Source of the DNA: Wyeomyia smithii
Taxonomy: Eukaryota > Arthropoda > Insecta > Diptera > Culicidae
Direction of reading: 5' to 3'
NCBI RefSeq assembly: GCF_029784165.1
Contig: NC_073694.1
Location: 167,304,118 to 167,368,117 of the forward strand
DNA length: 64,000 nt
Shown here: piece by piece, positions 34,079 to 44,640 of the stretch
How positions within the stretch are numbered: position 1 is the stretch's first letter
Layout of the letters: every line of letters starts with the position of its first letter
Translations under genes and position numbers: made by a program
The notes under the pieces: model-generated
Database searches by the model: none
What the model was told of the DNA's origin: nothing
Seen by the model: only the letters and a program-made list of their open reading frames with translations

Positions 34079-36451
34079 TCAATCCGAATCTCTCCAATCC
34101 GCCCACTGTTTCATACGTGACGATTCAATTATCCCGTCGTAGGGTAACTGAGAGATCTGTCCGTTTTCAATGTCTCTCACAACATATCTATCATTAGGGA
34201 GAACTTTATGAATACGATAGGGCCCTCTGAACTTAGGTACAAATTTCTTGTTTGTTCCAATAGTAGTATCGATGTTCCGTATAACAACGTAATCGCCCAC
34301 TGAGAATTCGATAGGAGATTTAAATTTTTTCCGATTCAGCTCGGAATTACGATTTTGTGATCGTTCAATATGTTCTGCAGAAGAATTTCGCAACATCTCT
34401 AAATTTCGGGTGGCGTCGGAACTCCCGGAAGACAATTTGCAATCAAGAAACTCAGATAACACATCCACCTCACGTCCACGCTGCTGAACACCGTACAGAA
34501 GCATACTTGGTGTCTGACGAGTACTTGAGTGTATAGAGTTATTCATAGCATATTTTACCCTCCCCAACATCTTGCACCAATCCGAATGCTGAACGGGCTC
34601 CGTAAGTTTAGCTAACATCGACTTGAGAATTCGATTCTTTCGTTCAACTTGTCCATTTGCTTGAACGGAAGCGGTAGCTATTTTCACGTGTTCTATGTTG
34701 TTGTCCAGAAGATACGCACTGAAATCTAGCGAAGTGAAGCATGACCCTCGATCACTTACAATTCTTCTTGGTCGACTATAATTGTCAAAGTACTTATCAA
34801 GACATGCGCACACTTCTTTCGTACTCGTTGAGTTTGTTGGGAATAATTTGACAAATTTTGTAAATGCATCAACAACTACCAATATATGTTTTCTTTTCGA
34901 AACAATCGATGGGAGTGGGCCAAAGTGATCAATGTGAATGGTGTCGAAGGGAATTGGTCTTTTCGGAATACAATACAGGGCACGATTTTCGGAATTCGGA
35001 TCGGAATATACTATACAACGGATGCAATTCTTGACATACTTCTCCACCTCGTCTTTCAGGTTCGGAAACCAATAATGCATCTGGATCTGATCGAGAGTCT
35101 TTGTAATGCCCATATGACACAATTTCTCATGTACATTGCGTATCACATTCATTCGCATTTCTTTTGGCACATAGAACAATAGCTTATCACTGTTGGTTTG
35201 ACGATACACTAATCCATCATCCAAAGTGAAGTGATTCACGGGTCCTTTTTCCAGTGATTCCCTCAGCTCAACTATATCATTGTCACGGCTTTGTGTGAAT
35301 TGAAGCTGGAAGTCAAAATCCTCAACATTAACAGCGGAAACCACTTGGTGCACATTATTGAGAGTTTCTATACTGGCACTGGGAAGGCGACTCAGTGCAT
35401 CAACATGATTCATGAGTTTACCGTTACGATGTTGAACGGTGTAATGGTAATTTTCCAATTCAAGAGCCCAACGAGCGATTTTCGCATTTACACTTTTTTT
35501 GTTCAAAGTCATTGCGAGAGAGTTGCAATCAGTTATTATACGAAATGGTATTTCTTCCAGATAGATGCGGAATTTCCTCAACGAGTAGATGATTGCCAAT
35601 GTCTCAAGTTCAAAACTGTGATAACGTGTTTCTGCAGGAGAAGTCCGTTTAGAAAAATATCCAACTGGATGAAACCTGGCATCCTCCTGTTTCTGCATCA
35701 ATATGCCGCCAAATCCCTCACTACTAGCATCACAATGAAGCTCTGTTTCTCTTTCTGGATTGTAGAGAGCAAGTACCGGAGAAGAAATCAACTTAGATTT
35801 TAAAGTCAGAAAAGCCTCTTCACATTTCTCGTCGAAGTTGAGCTTCACGTTAGAATTCGTTAAAGCACGCAAAGGCATCGCTATAGTTGAGAATGACGGG
35901 ACAAATCTACGGAAGTAGGAGAAAAGTCCCAGGTATTTATTTACTTGCTTCACGTCACACGGAAAAGGAAGTTTCTCAATGGCAGCCAAATGTGAAATGT
36001 TTGGCCTGATACCTTGTTCATTAACAGTAAAACCCAACAACTCTATTTCTGTGTAACAGAATTGACACTTTTTCGTTTTAATCTTCAATCTAAACTCCGC
36101 CAGTCTTCGAAGAACTCGTTTCAAGACGTCGAAATGTTCCTGAATCGTAGTAGTTGCTACCGTGATATCATCTGAGTATACAGTAACGGTTCCCTCCTTA
36201 ATGAACGGTGCCATAACGAAATGTATGAATCTCTGAAACACTGCTGGAGCGTTGCGCAAACCGAATGGCATTTTCAAATACTCGTACTGCCCACCAGGCG
36301 TTACAAAAGCTGTACAGGGGACAGAGCTTTCAGAAACATTAACCTGATGGAACCAATTCTGAAGATCCAATACTGTAAAGTACTTCTTTCCTTCAACACG
36401 CTCCAAGCAGTCATCTATCAGCGGCATCGGGTAGCTATCTCGTACGGTCAC
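34079..36451 (-). CDS. pol: Gypsy pol (RT-RNase H-integrase), N-terminally deleted
   Basis: The 790-aa ORF is in phase with coding just upstream (VDYRSLNK before the listed start). RT: AFVTPGGQYEYLKMPFGLRN and the catalytic YSDD near residue 93. RNase H: TELHCDASSEGFGGIL, ELETLAI and ITDCNSLAMTL. A zinc-binding H-x-H-x-C-x2-C region spans VHEKLCHMG to CIRC. Integrase core: IDHFGPLP, IVSDRGSCFTS and a conserved Glu in VERKNRI, followed by a C-terminal chromodomain-less tail. Protease and the first RT blocks are missing, lost between about 36452 and 36560. The ORF is otherwise uninterrupted. Confidence 0.9.
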   Translation of the reverse strand: MTVRDSYPMPLIDDCLERVEGKKYFTVLDLQNWFHQVNVSESSVPCTAFVTPGGQYEYLKMPFGLRNAPAVFQRFIHFVMAPFIKEGTVTVYSDDITVATTTIQEHFDVLKRVLRRLAEFRLKIKTKKCQFCYTEIELLGFTVNEQGIRPNISHLAAIEKLPFPCDVKQVNKYLGLFSYFRRFVPSFSTIAMPLRALTNSNVKLNFDEKCEEAFLTLKSKLISSPVLALYNPERETELHCDASSEGFGGILMQKQEDARFHPVGYFSKRTSPAETRYHSFELETLAIIYSLRKFRIYLEEIPFRIITDCNSLAMTLNKKSVNAKIARWALELENYHYTVQHRNGKLMNHVDALSRLPSASIETLNNVHQVVSAVNVEDFDFQLQFTQSRDNDIVELRESLEKGPVNHFTLDDGLVYRQTNSDKLLFYVPKEMRMNVIRNVHEKLCHMGITKTLDQIQMHYWFPNLKDEVEKYVKNCIRCIVYSDPNSENRALYCIPKRPIPFDTIHIDHFGPLPSIVSKRKHILVVVDAFTKFVKLFPTNSTSTKEVCACLDKYFDNYSRPRRIVSDRGSCFTSLDFSAYLLDNNIEHVKIATASVQANGQVERKNRILKSMLAKLTEPVQHSDWCKMLGRVKYAMNNSIHSSTRQTPSMLLYGVQQRGREVDVLSEFLDCKLSSGSSDATRNLEMLRNSSAEHIERSQNRNSELNRKKFKSPIEFSVGDYVVIRNIDTTIGTNKKFVPKFRGPYRIHKVLPNDRYVVRDIENGQISQLPYDGIIESSRMKQWADWRDSD

Positions 36452-36645
36452 TTTATTTAGAGAACGATAATCGACTAAAAGGGAATGTTTTCAAAGTCTA
36501 GATAATTCTCTTGAATAATTTTCAATACTTTTCTACGATCATCATTATTCAATGCCAAGTTAATATCATAATCTGAATCCCCGGCGAAACTCGTCTGTTA
36601 AGGCTACTTGATTGATGTTACTTGAAGCTGGCTTGGGGCATTCTT

Positions 36646-37584
36646 TCAATTGATGTTGTGTTGATCCGCAGCGGAAACAAGAACCTTTCTTTCGACGTGG
36701 CTCCTTGCATTCCCTGGACAAGTGGCCAATGCCTGAACAGTTGTAGCAACGCGGTGAATCTGCTTTTTCCGCAACTTAGTCTCCGGTCTGGCTGGCTGTT
36801 CCACAGTCGGAGTGGGATACATTTCCCGTAACTGACGATATCGACGTGAAAGTTGTTTTAGTTCCGCCAGACTCTTAGCCGGATAAAGGACTGCTATGTT
36901 AGCAGAACGATCCTGAAACCCGTCAATAATGAGCTGTACAATCTGGTTCTCTTCGATGTGCACTCTAGACGCAATGTCTTGCATTTTCAGTATGTATGCA
37001 GCAACCGACAAGTGGGACGCGTTGAATGTTGTCTTACGTAACTTATCGATGATCTCGGCAACAGTATAAGTATGACCAAAATTTTGTAAGAAACTAGTGC
37101 GAAACTCATTGTAGTTCACGAAGTTGTCTACTCTGAGAAACCATTCGGCCTGTGTTCCTGGTTCCATCAGTCGGCGAATGCGTTTATACATGAAGGCGTC
37201 ATCGCCTCCCAGCGATTCGCAGGCTGACTCAAAATCGCTCAACCATCTGTTTGCATCACAAGTGTCACTTCCGGAAAACCGAGGAACGGAGTTTAAAATA
37301 TCCTGAATCATGGGTGTTTTTCCTATGCGTTGCTCGATGTCCTCCAGCTCACGGCGTAAGTTGACGATCATTCTTCTTTTCTCCAGGAGTCGCAGTTCAG
37401 CGTCAAGCAGGTCTTCCTGCTCGGTGTCCTGCACCGAGACGTCGTCATCAACTGGGGCTCGCTCCTGCGCCCCCGAATGGCTTTCATATAATAGTCGTAG
37501 ATGGCGAACCGTCGCCGACTGCGGGAATTCGACTTCGTTTTCCCGTAGCCACTCCATCAAGTCGTTTCTACTCATACGACTCAT
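36646..37584 (-). pseudogene. gag: Gypsy gag, frameshifted before its zinc knuckles
   Basis: The 312-aa ORF starts 29 bp inside the 5' LTR edge. The capsid-like region includes IQDILNSVPRFSGSDTCDAN and the retrotransposon-gag block around WLSDFESACESLGGDD. Near 36778 one base is missing, so the annotated frame ends in unrelated residues. In the neighbouring frame two CCHC knuckles are visible, CYNCSGIGHLSREC and CFRCGSTQHQLKEC. The frame then breaks again before the deletion that removed protease. Confidence 0.82.
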
Positions 37585-37613
37585 TATTTGGTAAAAAATC
37601 CCACTTCTAATGT

Positions 37614-37869
37614 TGTAGCAGATAAAAAATGACGAAACACGAACACGAGGTTTTCAGACTTTTTATTTTGTACGTGCTTTCGCCTTGACTGTCGAATTTA
37701 CAATAATATGGCTGCCCAAGTTTTAAGTTTTTCTTCCACACACTTTACACACATACATCTATACAGATCGGTGGCTTCTAAGCCAGTGTCGCCAGCAGAA
37801 CAGAATAATGATTCGAAACAGGATTTATTCACAGCCCACCTAACGTAACGTCAGCTAAATAATACTACA
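37614..37869 (-). repeat. 5' LTR of the gypsy element
   Basis: 256 bp, paired with 33659-33914. Gag begins almost immediately inside it, so the leader is very short; no clear tRNA primer site was identified. Confidence 0.92.
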
Positions 37870-38056
37870 ATTTAAATAAAAATTATTAAAACGTCGCTGA
37901 TAAACTGGCAGTCGGGCTACCTTCCGATGTTTATTTTTGTTGTTCTCGCAACACTGCAACCATCTCAGCCGCCACTGCACTGTCAGTCCGGCTTACAAAA
38001 ACAAATACATTGAAATCATTCCCGCAGTTCAAGTTGTGTGAACACGCAGTTGTTCT

Positions 38057-39798
38057 ATCCACGATTATTTCGGTCGTTCGTGGATTCTAAGCGTAAAGAA
38101 GATGGTTTACCAGTAGATATGTTTCTTGGTGATTGTCACGGCAGCACATTGCTTGAAAAATGTACTCTATTTGCCCGTAGCCTTCAGCACAATTTTCATG
38201 AGCATACTGCTTCCGATGCCCAGGTTGATACTGCTTTAAGTTACCTTCCTAGAGATGTTATTGATTTCAATCTGCTTGAAATAACAAGCCGTCACATTAC
38301 TACTGCCATTGATAAACTGAAATCATCCTTCGCTGTTGGCCCTGATGGAATTCCGTCATGCGTTCTGAAACGATGTGCCTCTGTCCTTATTCATCCGCTA
38401 TGCCTGCTGTTCAATTTATCTCTTCGACAACGCGTGTTTCCCTCCAGTTGGAAATCCTCCATTATGTTTCCCGTGTATAAGAAAGGTGATAGACGTGACG
38501 TGAAAAACTACAGAGGCATCACATCTCTCTGCGCATGCTCTAAGGTAATGGAAATAATCGTAAACGACGCCCTATTCGACAGCTGCAAACATTACATCAC
38601 GTCGGACCAACATGGTTTTTACCCGAAACGCTCTATTACGACTAATTTAGCCGAATTCTCTTCAACTTGCTTGAGAAATATGAGTAACGGTGCTCAAATA
38701 GATGCAGTATAAACCGATCTGAAAGCGGCGTTCGATCGAGTAGACCACAGGATACTTTTGGCTAAACTTGGAAAACTTGGAGTTTCATCTATTCTCGTGC
38801 AATGGCTTGGTTCCTACTTGATGAATCGAACACTCTGTGTGAAGATAGGAAGTGAGTTTTCTGCACAGTTCACGAATGTCTCTGGAGTCCCGCAGGGTAG
38901 CAGCCTAGGACCGCTACTCTTCATGATATTCATGAATGATATTTCTTTGTTACTTCCGGAAGGTTGCCGTAAATTGTACGCCGATGATGTTAAACTCTTT
39001 TAACTCGTGAGAAATTATGCGGACTGCGTTGAGCTCCAGCAACTAGTGAATATTTTCAGCCTATGGTGCTCTAGAAACCTTCTTTCTGTAAGCGTTCAGA
39101 AATGCAGTGTCATCTCCTTCTATCGGACAAGGAAGCCAATCTTATTTGATTATACTATGTCCGGTCAGCCTCTATCTAGAGTGACACAAATTCGAGACCT
39201 AGGAGTTATTTTGGATACTGCGCTATCTTTCAAACTGCACTACAACGAGATCATCGCTAAAGCTAATCGACAACTCGGATTCATGTTTAAGATAGCCAAC
39301 GAGTTTCGTGATCCGTTTTGTCTCAGTTCGCTGTATTTCTCTCTAGTGCGGTCTATCTTAGAATTCTGCTCCGTTGTATGGTGTCCATTCCACAACTCCT
39401 GGATTGCCAGAATTGAATCCGTACAACGTAAATTTGTACGATATGCGCTGAGATTCCTCCCTTGGCGCAATTCCTCAAATCTGCCAGCCTACACTGATCG
39501 CTGTCGGCTTTTAGGAATGCAAACTCTTGAGCAGAAACGATTCGAGGCGCAAGCTGTATTCATTGGTAAAGTTCTTTTAAATGGAATCGACGCCCCAGAA
39601 ATCCTCGGCCATCTGGATATATATGCCCCTGAACGATCTCTCAGACCAAGATCCCTGTTGAACCTGCCTCAACGCAACGCACAATATGGTCAATTCGACC
39701 CAATACGCTTTATGTCGGCCAGCTTTAACACAGTAGCAGATGCGTTCGATTTTAATATAACTGGCACAGCTTTTAAAAATAGAATTCGCGTTAGGTAA
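38057..39798 (+). pseudogene. CR1 ORF2 reverse transcriptase, copy A
   Basis: Three consecutive stretches in one frame: to 38712 (FAVGPDGIPSCVLKR, FPVYKKGDRRDVKNYRGITS), 38713-39003 (LKAAFDRVDHRILL, GVPQGSSLGPLLFMIFMNDI, KLYADDVKLF) and 39004-39798 (thumb and C-terminal region). They are separated by TAA at 38710-38712, in place of a Tyr codon, and TAA at 39001-39003. The YADD catalytic motif is intact. The endonuclease is missing through 5' truncation. The first TAA is also present in copy B; the second is not. Confidence 0.88.
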
Positions 39799-39843
39799 CC
39801 TTTTGTGATAGTTTTTTGACATTGATATTAAGTTTTTCATTAA

Positions 39844-40277
39844 TGTCGAATTCGTGTTTACGGCAGGACTATCCCGTCCCGGACTACGCTTCGCAGCTGA
39901 AAAAAAAACACTTTCCGAGCAGTTGCAATGGTGTGCGTAATACCAGAGGTAGCTGTCACTTTTGTTTTGGTCATTATCGAAAAATTTGCCAATTTACTAA
40001 AAAAATACAAAATAACAAAATAAAATAAGTAAAATTCAACCTGATGTTTGACACGCGAAGAACGATAATGAAAGCAAACCGATTTTGACACATTTTTTTT
40101 TTGATTTTGACACATACGTGTAAATGTGTTGGTGCCTTCAAAACTGCACTCTTTTTTTTGCGCGGACTGTCCAGGACAGAAAAAGGGTAGTCCGGGATAG
40201 TCCGGAAAATGTAAAAAAACAGTGATAGGACAAAGTGTAGTCCGCGGGGTAGCTACATCGCAAAAACGAAAACGACA
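39844..40277. mobile_element. 434-bp MITE, TAA target duplication (Harbinger-like)
   Basis: The TIRs are TGTCGAATTCGTGTTT at the left and AAACGAAAACGACA at the right. TAA lies at 39841-39843 and 40278-40280. The uninterrupted CR1 copy B shows the empty site (TTCATTAAGACAC), so the boundaries are exact. A 3-bp TAA duplication fits PIF/Harbinger-type transposition; the assignment is inferred. Confidence 0.88.
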
Positions 40278-40411
40278 TAAGACACACACTCTGTCAGATG
40301 AATTTTAATGAATTATAACAATTATAACAATTATGTGTTTGTAAAGTCGGAAGCAGAGGGGATTCACTGCTGTCAAATTTCATATATGTGTGTGTTATCG
40401 CAGATCAACTC

Positions 40412-40462
40412 TGGTCCATGACGTTTGTTGGTCCATGACGTTTGTTGGTCCATGATGTTTGT
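40412..40462 (+). repeat. Three tandem 17-bp repeats
   Basis: TGGTCCATGACGTTTGT occurs twice exactly and once with one change (GATG for GACG). Confidence 0.9.
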
Positions 40463-40739
40463 AACTATGAACAATAATGGGGGAAAAATGTGAATAGGTA
40501 AACAACATTCATGAAAGTTTTCCGCGGTTTCTCGAGTTTCGATGAAAAACATTCCAATTCTATAATATTTCACATCGATCAATTTCATGACCAAAAGGAA
40601 CAAAAACCAAAACAAACACCATGTTGCCGAATATGTTGGTTACACGATTTTTGACAGATAGATCCCCCCTGGTCGGAAGTCCGACTTCCGAACTTAAATT
40701 TGGTGCTGGCGCCACAATAGCAAATATAGACCATTTTAC

Positions 40740-41120
40740 GCAGACTTCCCGTGCACGCGCTTTTTTTTCAGGCGACGAGAGAAATCTTTCTCTCGCTCGT
40801 AGAATTTCCATGCATGTGCGACGAGACGAGACACGTCACATGCAATTTGCAGGTTGCTCTTTCGCTTCTCTTTCGGTTCGGATTGCGATGCGCAAGGCGA
40901 TGTTTCATCGCACTACGAACTGAGCGAGACGCCCGTACTGTACATACTTGATACAGCTCGTGCGCTACAGCTCGTGAGACTTTCTCGTGTACACAGACTT
41001 CCTGTACACGCGCTGAAACGACGAGAGGTTTCTTTTCTTTTTTTTCTTCGGTAAGAGACTGCGGCGCACCACACGTTGTCTTATCGCTTTACGAACTGAG
41101 CGAGACGCCCGTACTGTACC
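40740..41120. repeat. CGAGAC/TCTCG-rich repeated region
   Basis: GCAGACTTCCCGTGCACGCGC (40741) recurs as ACAGACTTCCTGTACACGCG (40995). GAACTGAGCGAGACGCCCGT occurs at 40917 and 41093. Similar motif-rich DNA lies at 42050-42370, partly in inverse (GGAAGTCTGATTTTACG at 42339). Possibly both are parts of one element; no ORF is supported. Confidence 0.5.
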
Positions 41121-41138
41121 TTAGTGAAACTGTATATT

Positions 41139-41270
41139 AGAGAAATGACAAAGCACTCACCGTTGAGGAAACTGTCAACATCAAAACGGGCGAGCTGTAT
41201 AATTTTGCATTGCCGTTATCCGTTTTGATGTTGACAGTTGCCTTAACGGTGAGTGTCTCTGCGTCTCTCT
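41139..41270. mobile_element. Short foldback element, family shared with 53356-53489
   Basis: Arms 41155-41189 and 41220-41254 pair over 35 nt with few mismatches around a 30-nt loop. The motifs GACAAAG, CTCACCGTT and CATCAAAACG are shared with the copy at 53.4 kb. Confidence 0.65.
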
Positions 41271-41413
41271 GGTGTATAGGCTGCCTACCGTACCTACATA
41301 CGATATATGCCGTCAGACCCTTCTGAAGGTGTATTAATCGGAAGAATTCATAAAACTATATTACTACGATCAGATTATCACGAACCTTCAGAACCTGATT
41401 TGCAATAGCTATA

Positions 41414-41601
41414 CACTAAGGTCGCTTTTACGCGGTTTTTTTACGTGGATTCCGGAATTTACGCGGTATTTTTTTTCTTGCGGATTTCGGTTCCTCTTCA
41501 CTCGGATTGCAGAATTTACGCGGGTTTTTTTTACGCGGATTCCGGAATTTACGCGGTTTTTTACGCGGCATGTATCCCCCGCATAAAAAGCGACTTTAGT
41601 G
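41414..41601. mobile_element. TA-flanked MITE with internal minisatellite (copy 2)
   Basis: TIRs CACTAAGGTCGCTTTTACGC and AAAAAGCGACTTTAGTG match the copy at 22783-23067. TA precedes it; CA follows, a decayed duplication. The interior has fewer copies of the GCGTAAA/TTCCGGAATT unit. Confidence 0.78.
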
Positions 41602-41605
41602 CACT

Positions 41606-42757
41606 CAATTCGAAAATTCTATCCAACATCAACATGTACTAGAAAATATGCACAAGTTCAATGGTTTTACTATTTTTAACTCCCGAAAAACTTATGTTGT
41701 AATTTCAAACCACATTTTTTATCCTTAGAACTACAAAACAGAGTTCTATCATAATATAGTCAATGACATCTAAACCGACGAAAGGAACACTTCTGTTAAC
41801 CAACGTAACACTCTGCATCCGGTGCATTTTCGTACCGTTAGCATAATAAGTATAGTAACAAAACGTTCTTATTTCATGTTAACAAAAGTCGGATGAATTA
41901 ATCATAGAATTTTGAATTGATAAATGAATGAACTAGGTTATATCATTGATAATTCTAACGGTGTTTTGATGCATGCTGCTATAACACCGTAAATGAAAAA
42001 AACATAAAATGCCCTGCCTGTTTCCTTCTGCGCAAAATCAATTTCCTTCTCGCACCATTAGCACAAAGCAACATGCGAGGCAAGCTCGCGAGACGAGCTC
42101 ACGAGAATTTGCACGCAAGCTGTCTCAAGTACGCGACGCCCATGCACCGCACTCGTTAAGTTGAGAGACGAGATATCTTCGTGTACGTCGCAATAAAAAT
42201 TCCCATGCGACGAGACATGGCTCGTACGAATGGTAAGTTTTCTCGCTCGCACGCTGCACACAGCACGAAGCGACTGAATGAGAAACGAGACTTGTAGCGC
42301 AAAGCACACTGTCTCTTCTTTGTGCGAGCGAGATTTCAGGAAGTCTGATTTTACGAGACGTTTCTGAGCTCAATTCATGAATGAAATTTTGACAGAAAGC
42401 TCGGAACCGCCGACATAACGCACGTAAAAGCAGCAGCAATATCAGCAGGATCCGTAACACCTGTCAGTTCATAAATTGGTCTATATTTCAACGTCAGTAC
42501 CAAAGGGAGCGAAAAGTGCATACACTGATGAAAATACAGGCTGTTTAGCGACGGTAGTGACATTACCATTCAACATGATGAGGGGTTCAATTCGAAGGAT
42601 ATTTCGTGGCACACATGCACAATTTCACACACTTTTTTCAAACTGTTTGTTCCGAGCCATTGGCATCCCTATACCGAGTAACAGTGAATGACAATGAATG
42701 GGGTATCGTTAAACCATAAGAATTATCATCCGTCTATGGTTATTGATTTTGCGGGTT
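41606..42757. other. Intergenic, repeat-derived
   Basis: No gene is seen. 42050-42370 is dense in CGAGAC/CGCGAG words (see 40740-41120). Confidence 0.4.
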
Positions 42758-42765
42758 ACACATAC

Positions 42766-43042
42766 TAGGAATGGGCGATACTGTCTGAAGTATCGATACC
42801 TGAGTACTCGAATACTTTTGCACAAAACGATACCAAGTATCGGGGCATCGGTATAGAAAGTATCGATGCCAAAATACTCGATGGTGAAGGCATTGGTGGT
42901 ATCGGTATCGCTTCAAAGTATCGTTGGCAACGTATCGATACCGCTACTCATCGCTGGCAACGAGTGACGATGCCAAAATACTCGATACTTCGGCTCCATG
43001 TATCGATACCGTTGGTATCGATACAAGTATTGCCCATCCCTA
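42766..43042. mobile_element. 277-bp hAT-type MITE rich in GTATCGATAC words
   Basis: The TIRs are TAGGAATGGGCGATACT at the left and AGTATTGCCCATCCCTA at the right. A perfect 8-bp target duplication, ACACATAC, lies at 42758-42765 and 43043-43050. Eight-bp duplications and TAGGGATGGGC-like ends are typical of hAT elements. The interior repeats GTATCGATAC and ATACTCGAT many times and has no ORF. Confidence 0.9.
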
Positions 43043-43050
43043 ACACATAC

Positions 43051-43724
43051 GTTGAGATGTTAGCCCTTGAAACATGGTACGATCCCATTGGGTTGCTTAC
43101 TTCAAAACAGTATGAAATCGCTTTCAGCTAATGCTCATCTCTTACCAGACAAATTCTACCCGCTGCAAACATTGAACGCACTCTACACCGTAGTCAGAAT
43201 CCGTCAACTATCGGACTCATGCGCATAGCATACAAACAGCGACGGCTGTCAACTTTTCCAATAGGAATCAGTATCTCTTTACTGTGCGATGTCTTGTCGC
43301 CTTGGCAACCAGAAGGTGAAAAACGAAAAACAAAATAAACGAGGCCTACTAGATTTTATATTTTTAATCAAAAGGATCGAGTTTCTTGCAAATTTCGGCG
43401 TGTTGTTAGCAATAACTTATCCGGAAAAATCGAATTTCGATCGGGAGCTTTATGAGGAACTGTGATTTTATCGCTCCAACGCAAGTTGTTTGCTAATTAG
43501 TCGGTGCAATAATTTTCTCCGTGATCCGTTTCGTTACCACAGCAAACATTGGTTTTGTTCCATTTGATTGTGCAATATTGAAGTTTGTACCAAAGCTGAT
43601 TGAAAATTACTATTTTCAATTTAAAGTGAATTTCTTTTTGAGCTACTCGAACAAAGTTATGTTACAATTTGAAAAACTTTGTGTCATTTGAGTACGAGTC
43701 GTAAGTGTGTTTACATTATACTGT
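43051..43724. other. Intergenic or possible upstream region of a candidate exon
   Basis: No gene or element is recognised. It lies immediately upstream of the candidate exon at 43725. Confidence 0.35.
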
Positions 43725-43847
43725 ATGTTGCAGAAGGAGGTGTCCTTGTGGCAAATCGGATACCTAAAAAAGAACAAATCCCACGGTTCCATGGAGATGT
43801 CCATAATTTTTGACAGAAGAAAGTCCTACCCGCTGGTCAGATATCAG
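43725..43847 (+). CDS. Candidate exon of an unidentified gene
   Basis: An ATG at 43725 opens MLQKEVSLWQIGYLKKNKSH, and the frame stays coding-like to RRKSYPLVRYQ, ending exactly at CAG|GTAATT (donor at 43848). Alternatively GTTGCAG at 43727-43733 is an acceptor and the exon begins at 43734. Composition differs from the AT-rich flanks. I do not recognise the protein and found no matching second exon in the window. It could be a first coding exon of a gene whose remainder was broken up by insertions, an old gene fragment, or chance. Confidence 0.35.
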
Positions 43848-44239
43848 GTAATTTTTATGAAAATTCGAATGATTACTAAAATACACTTCAGTATTGTAGA
43901 GTCAATAAGATACTAGTGTCACAAGCAGTGCTGATAAATTGTAATATTTTATTGTAAAATTGAAGAATAAATGTTTGGGCCAGAGTTACAGCATCAATTT
44001 GAAATTAATTCTAGAATTGCATTTTGTAAGGTGGATTGGTTACACTGGTTAACACAGGTTTTGTTCTAGAACAAAACAAAAGATTTTAGCTTATAAAAAT
44101 AAAAGATTTTAGCTTTTTAACCATTTCTGTGAATTTTGGTGCCCCAAGCAGAGATAACTTTTTTAGAGACTTAAATGAGTTTTCCCTTAAATGTAGAAGC
44201 GACGCATAGCTCACAACCAACATTGCCATGATTTTGAAC

Positions 44240-44640
44240 ATGGATACATGTAATGAGTTGAATAAAAAAATTGATTTTCGAATATCGCTTAGAAGTAGTG
44301 CTCAAAAGTTTCGTCTTCTCGAAAAAAACCCTCCAGGGAAAATTTCAACTGTATTTGAGTTTGGGAACACGTGCCTCAAAGTAGTCAAAGTTTCGCGAAA
44401 AACATCGATAGAACGAAAGCACAGCTTCACAGCACAGGTTAGTTCATGTAATTGTCGATATCGATATTTTTTATAACTTATTTATCTTAGAAATGCATAA
44501 AACGTCGGGATCTGGTATTATCTCGAAAAAATTTTTCCCAAAAATTCGACTTTCTGGGACTTTGAAAATTTTTAAGCTTGGCGTCAATGGGATATAGGCG
44601 TCGTTCACAAATTGCGTAAGGACTTTTTTCGAAATTTTCG
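44240..44640 (+). repeat. Dispersed repeat, copy 1 (second copy 52220-52780)
   Basis: CTTAGAAGTAG, GCTCAAAAGTTTCGTCTTCTC, GGGAACACGTGCCTCAAAGT, AATTGTCGATATCGA and AAATGCATAAAACGT occur in the same order at 52228-52690. The second copy is interrupted by a 251-bp MITE. It is non-coding as far as visible. Confidence 0.8.

Larger units (their letters stand above)
33659..37869 (-). mobile_element. Ty3/gypsy LTR retrotransposon, internally deleted
   Basis: Both LTRs are 256 bp and begin TGTAGCAG and end ATACTACA in plus orientation. ATTT lies on both sides (33655-33658, 37870-37873) as a 4-bp target duplication. Coding is on the minus strand: gag, then pol. About nine substitutions separate the LTRs by eye count (~3.5%). 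A gag frameshift and loss of the protease and RT N-terminus make it non-functional. No env-like ORF is seen. The integrase/RT style recalls mdg3/Blastopia-like lineages, which is only an impression. Confidence 0.9.
38057..40318 (+). mobile_element. CR1-clade non-LTR element, 5'-truncated copy A
   Basis: Matches the minus-strand copy B (46900-51600) at very high identity from about 38057 onward. The 3' UTR is split by a 434-bp MITE at 39844-40277; after it AGACACACACTCTGTCAGATG resumes as in copy B. It ends in ATTATAACA repeats (40308-40330), the type of short 3' repeat expected for CR1 instead of poly-A. Confidence 0.88.

Noticed and set aside
35291..35803. 170-codon plus-strand ORF
   Set aside because: Antisense shadow of the gypsy pol gene.
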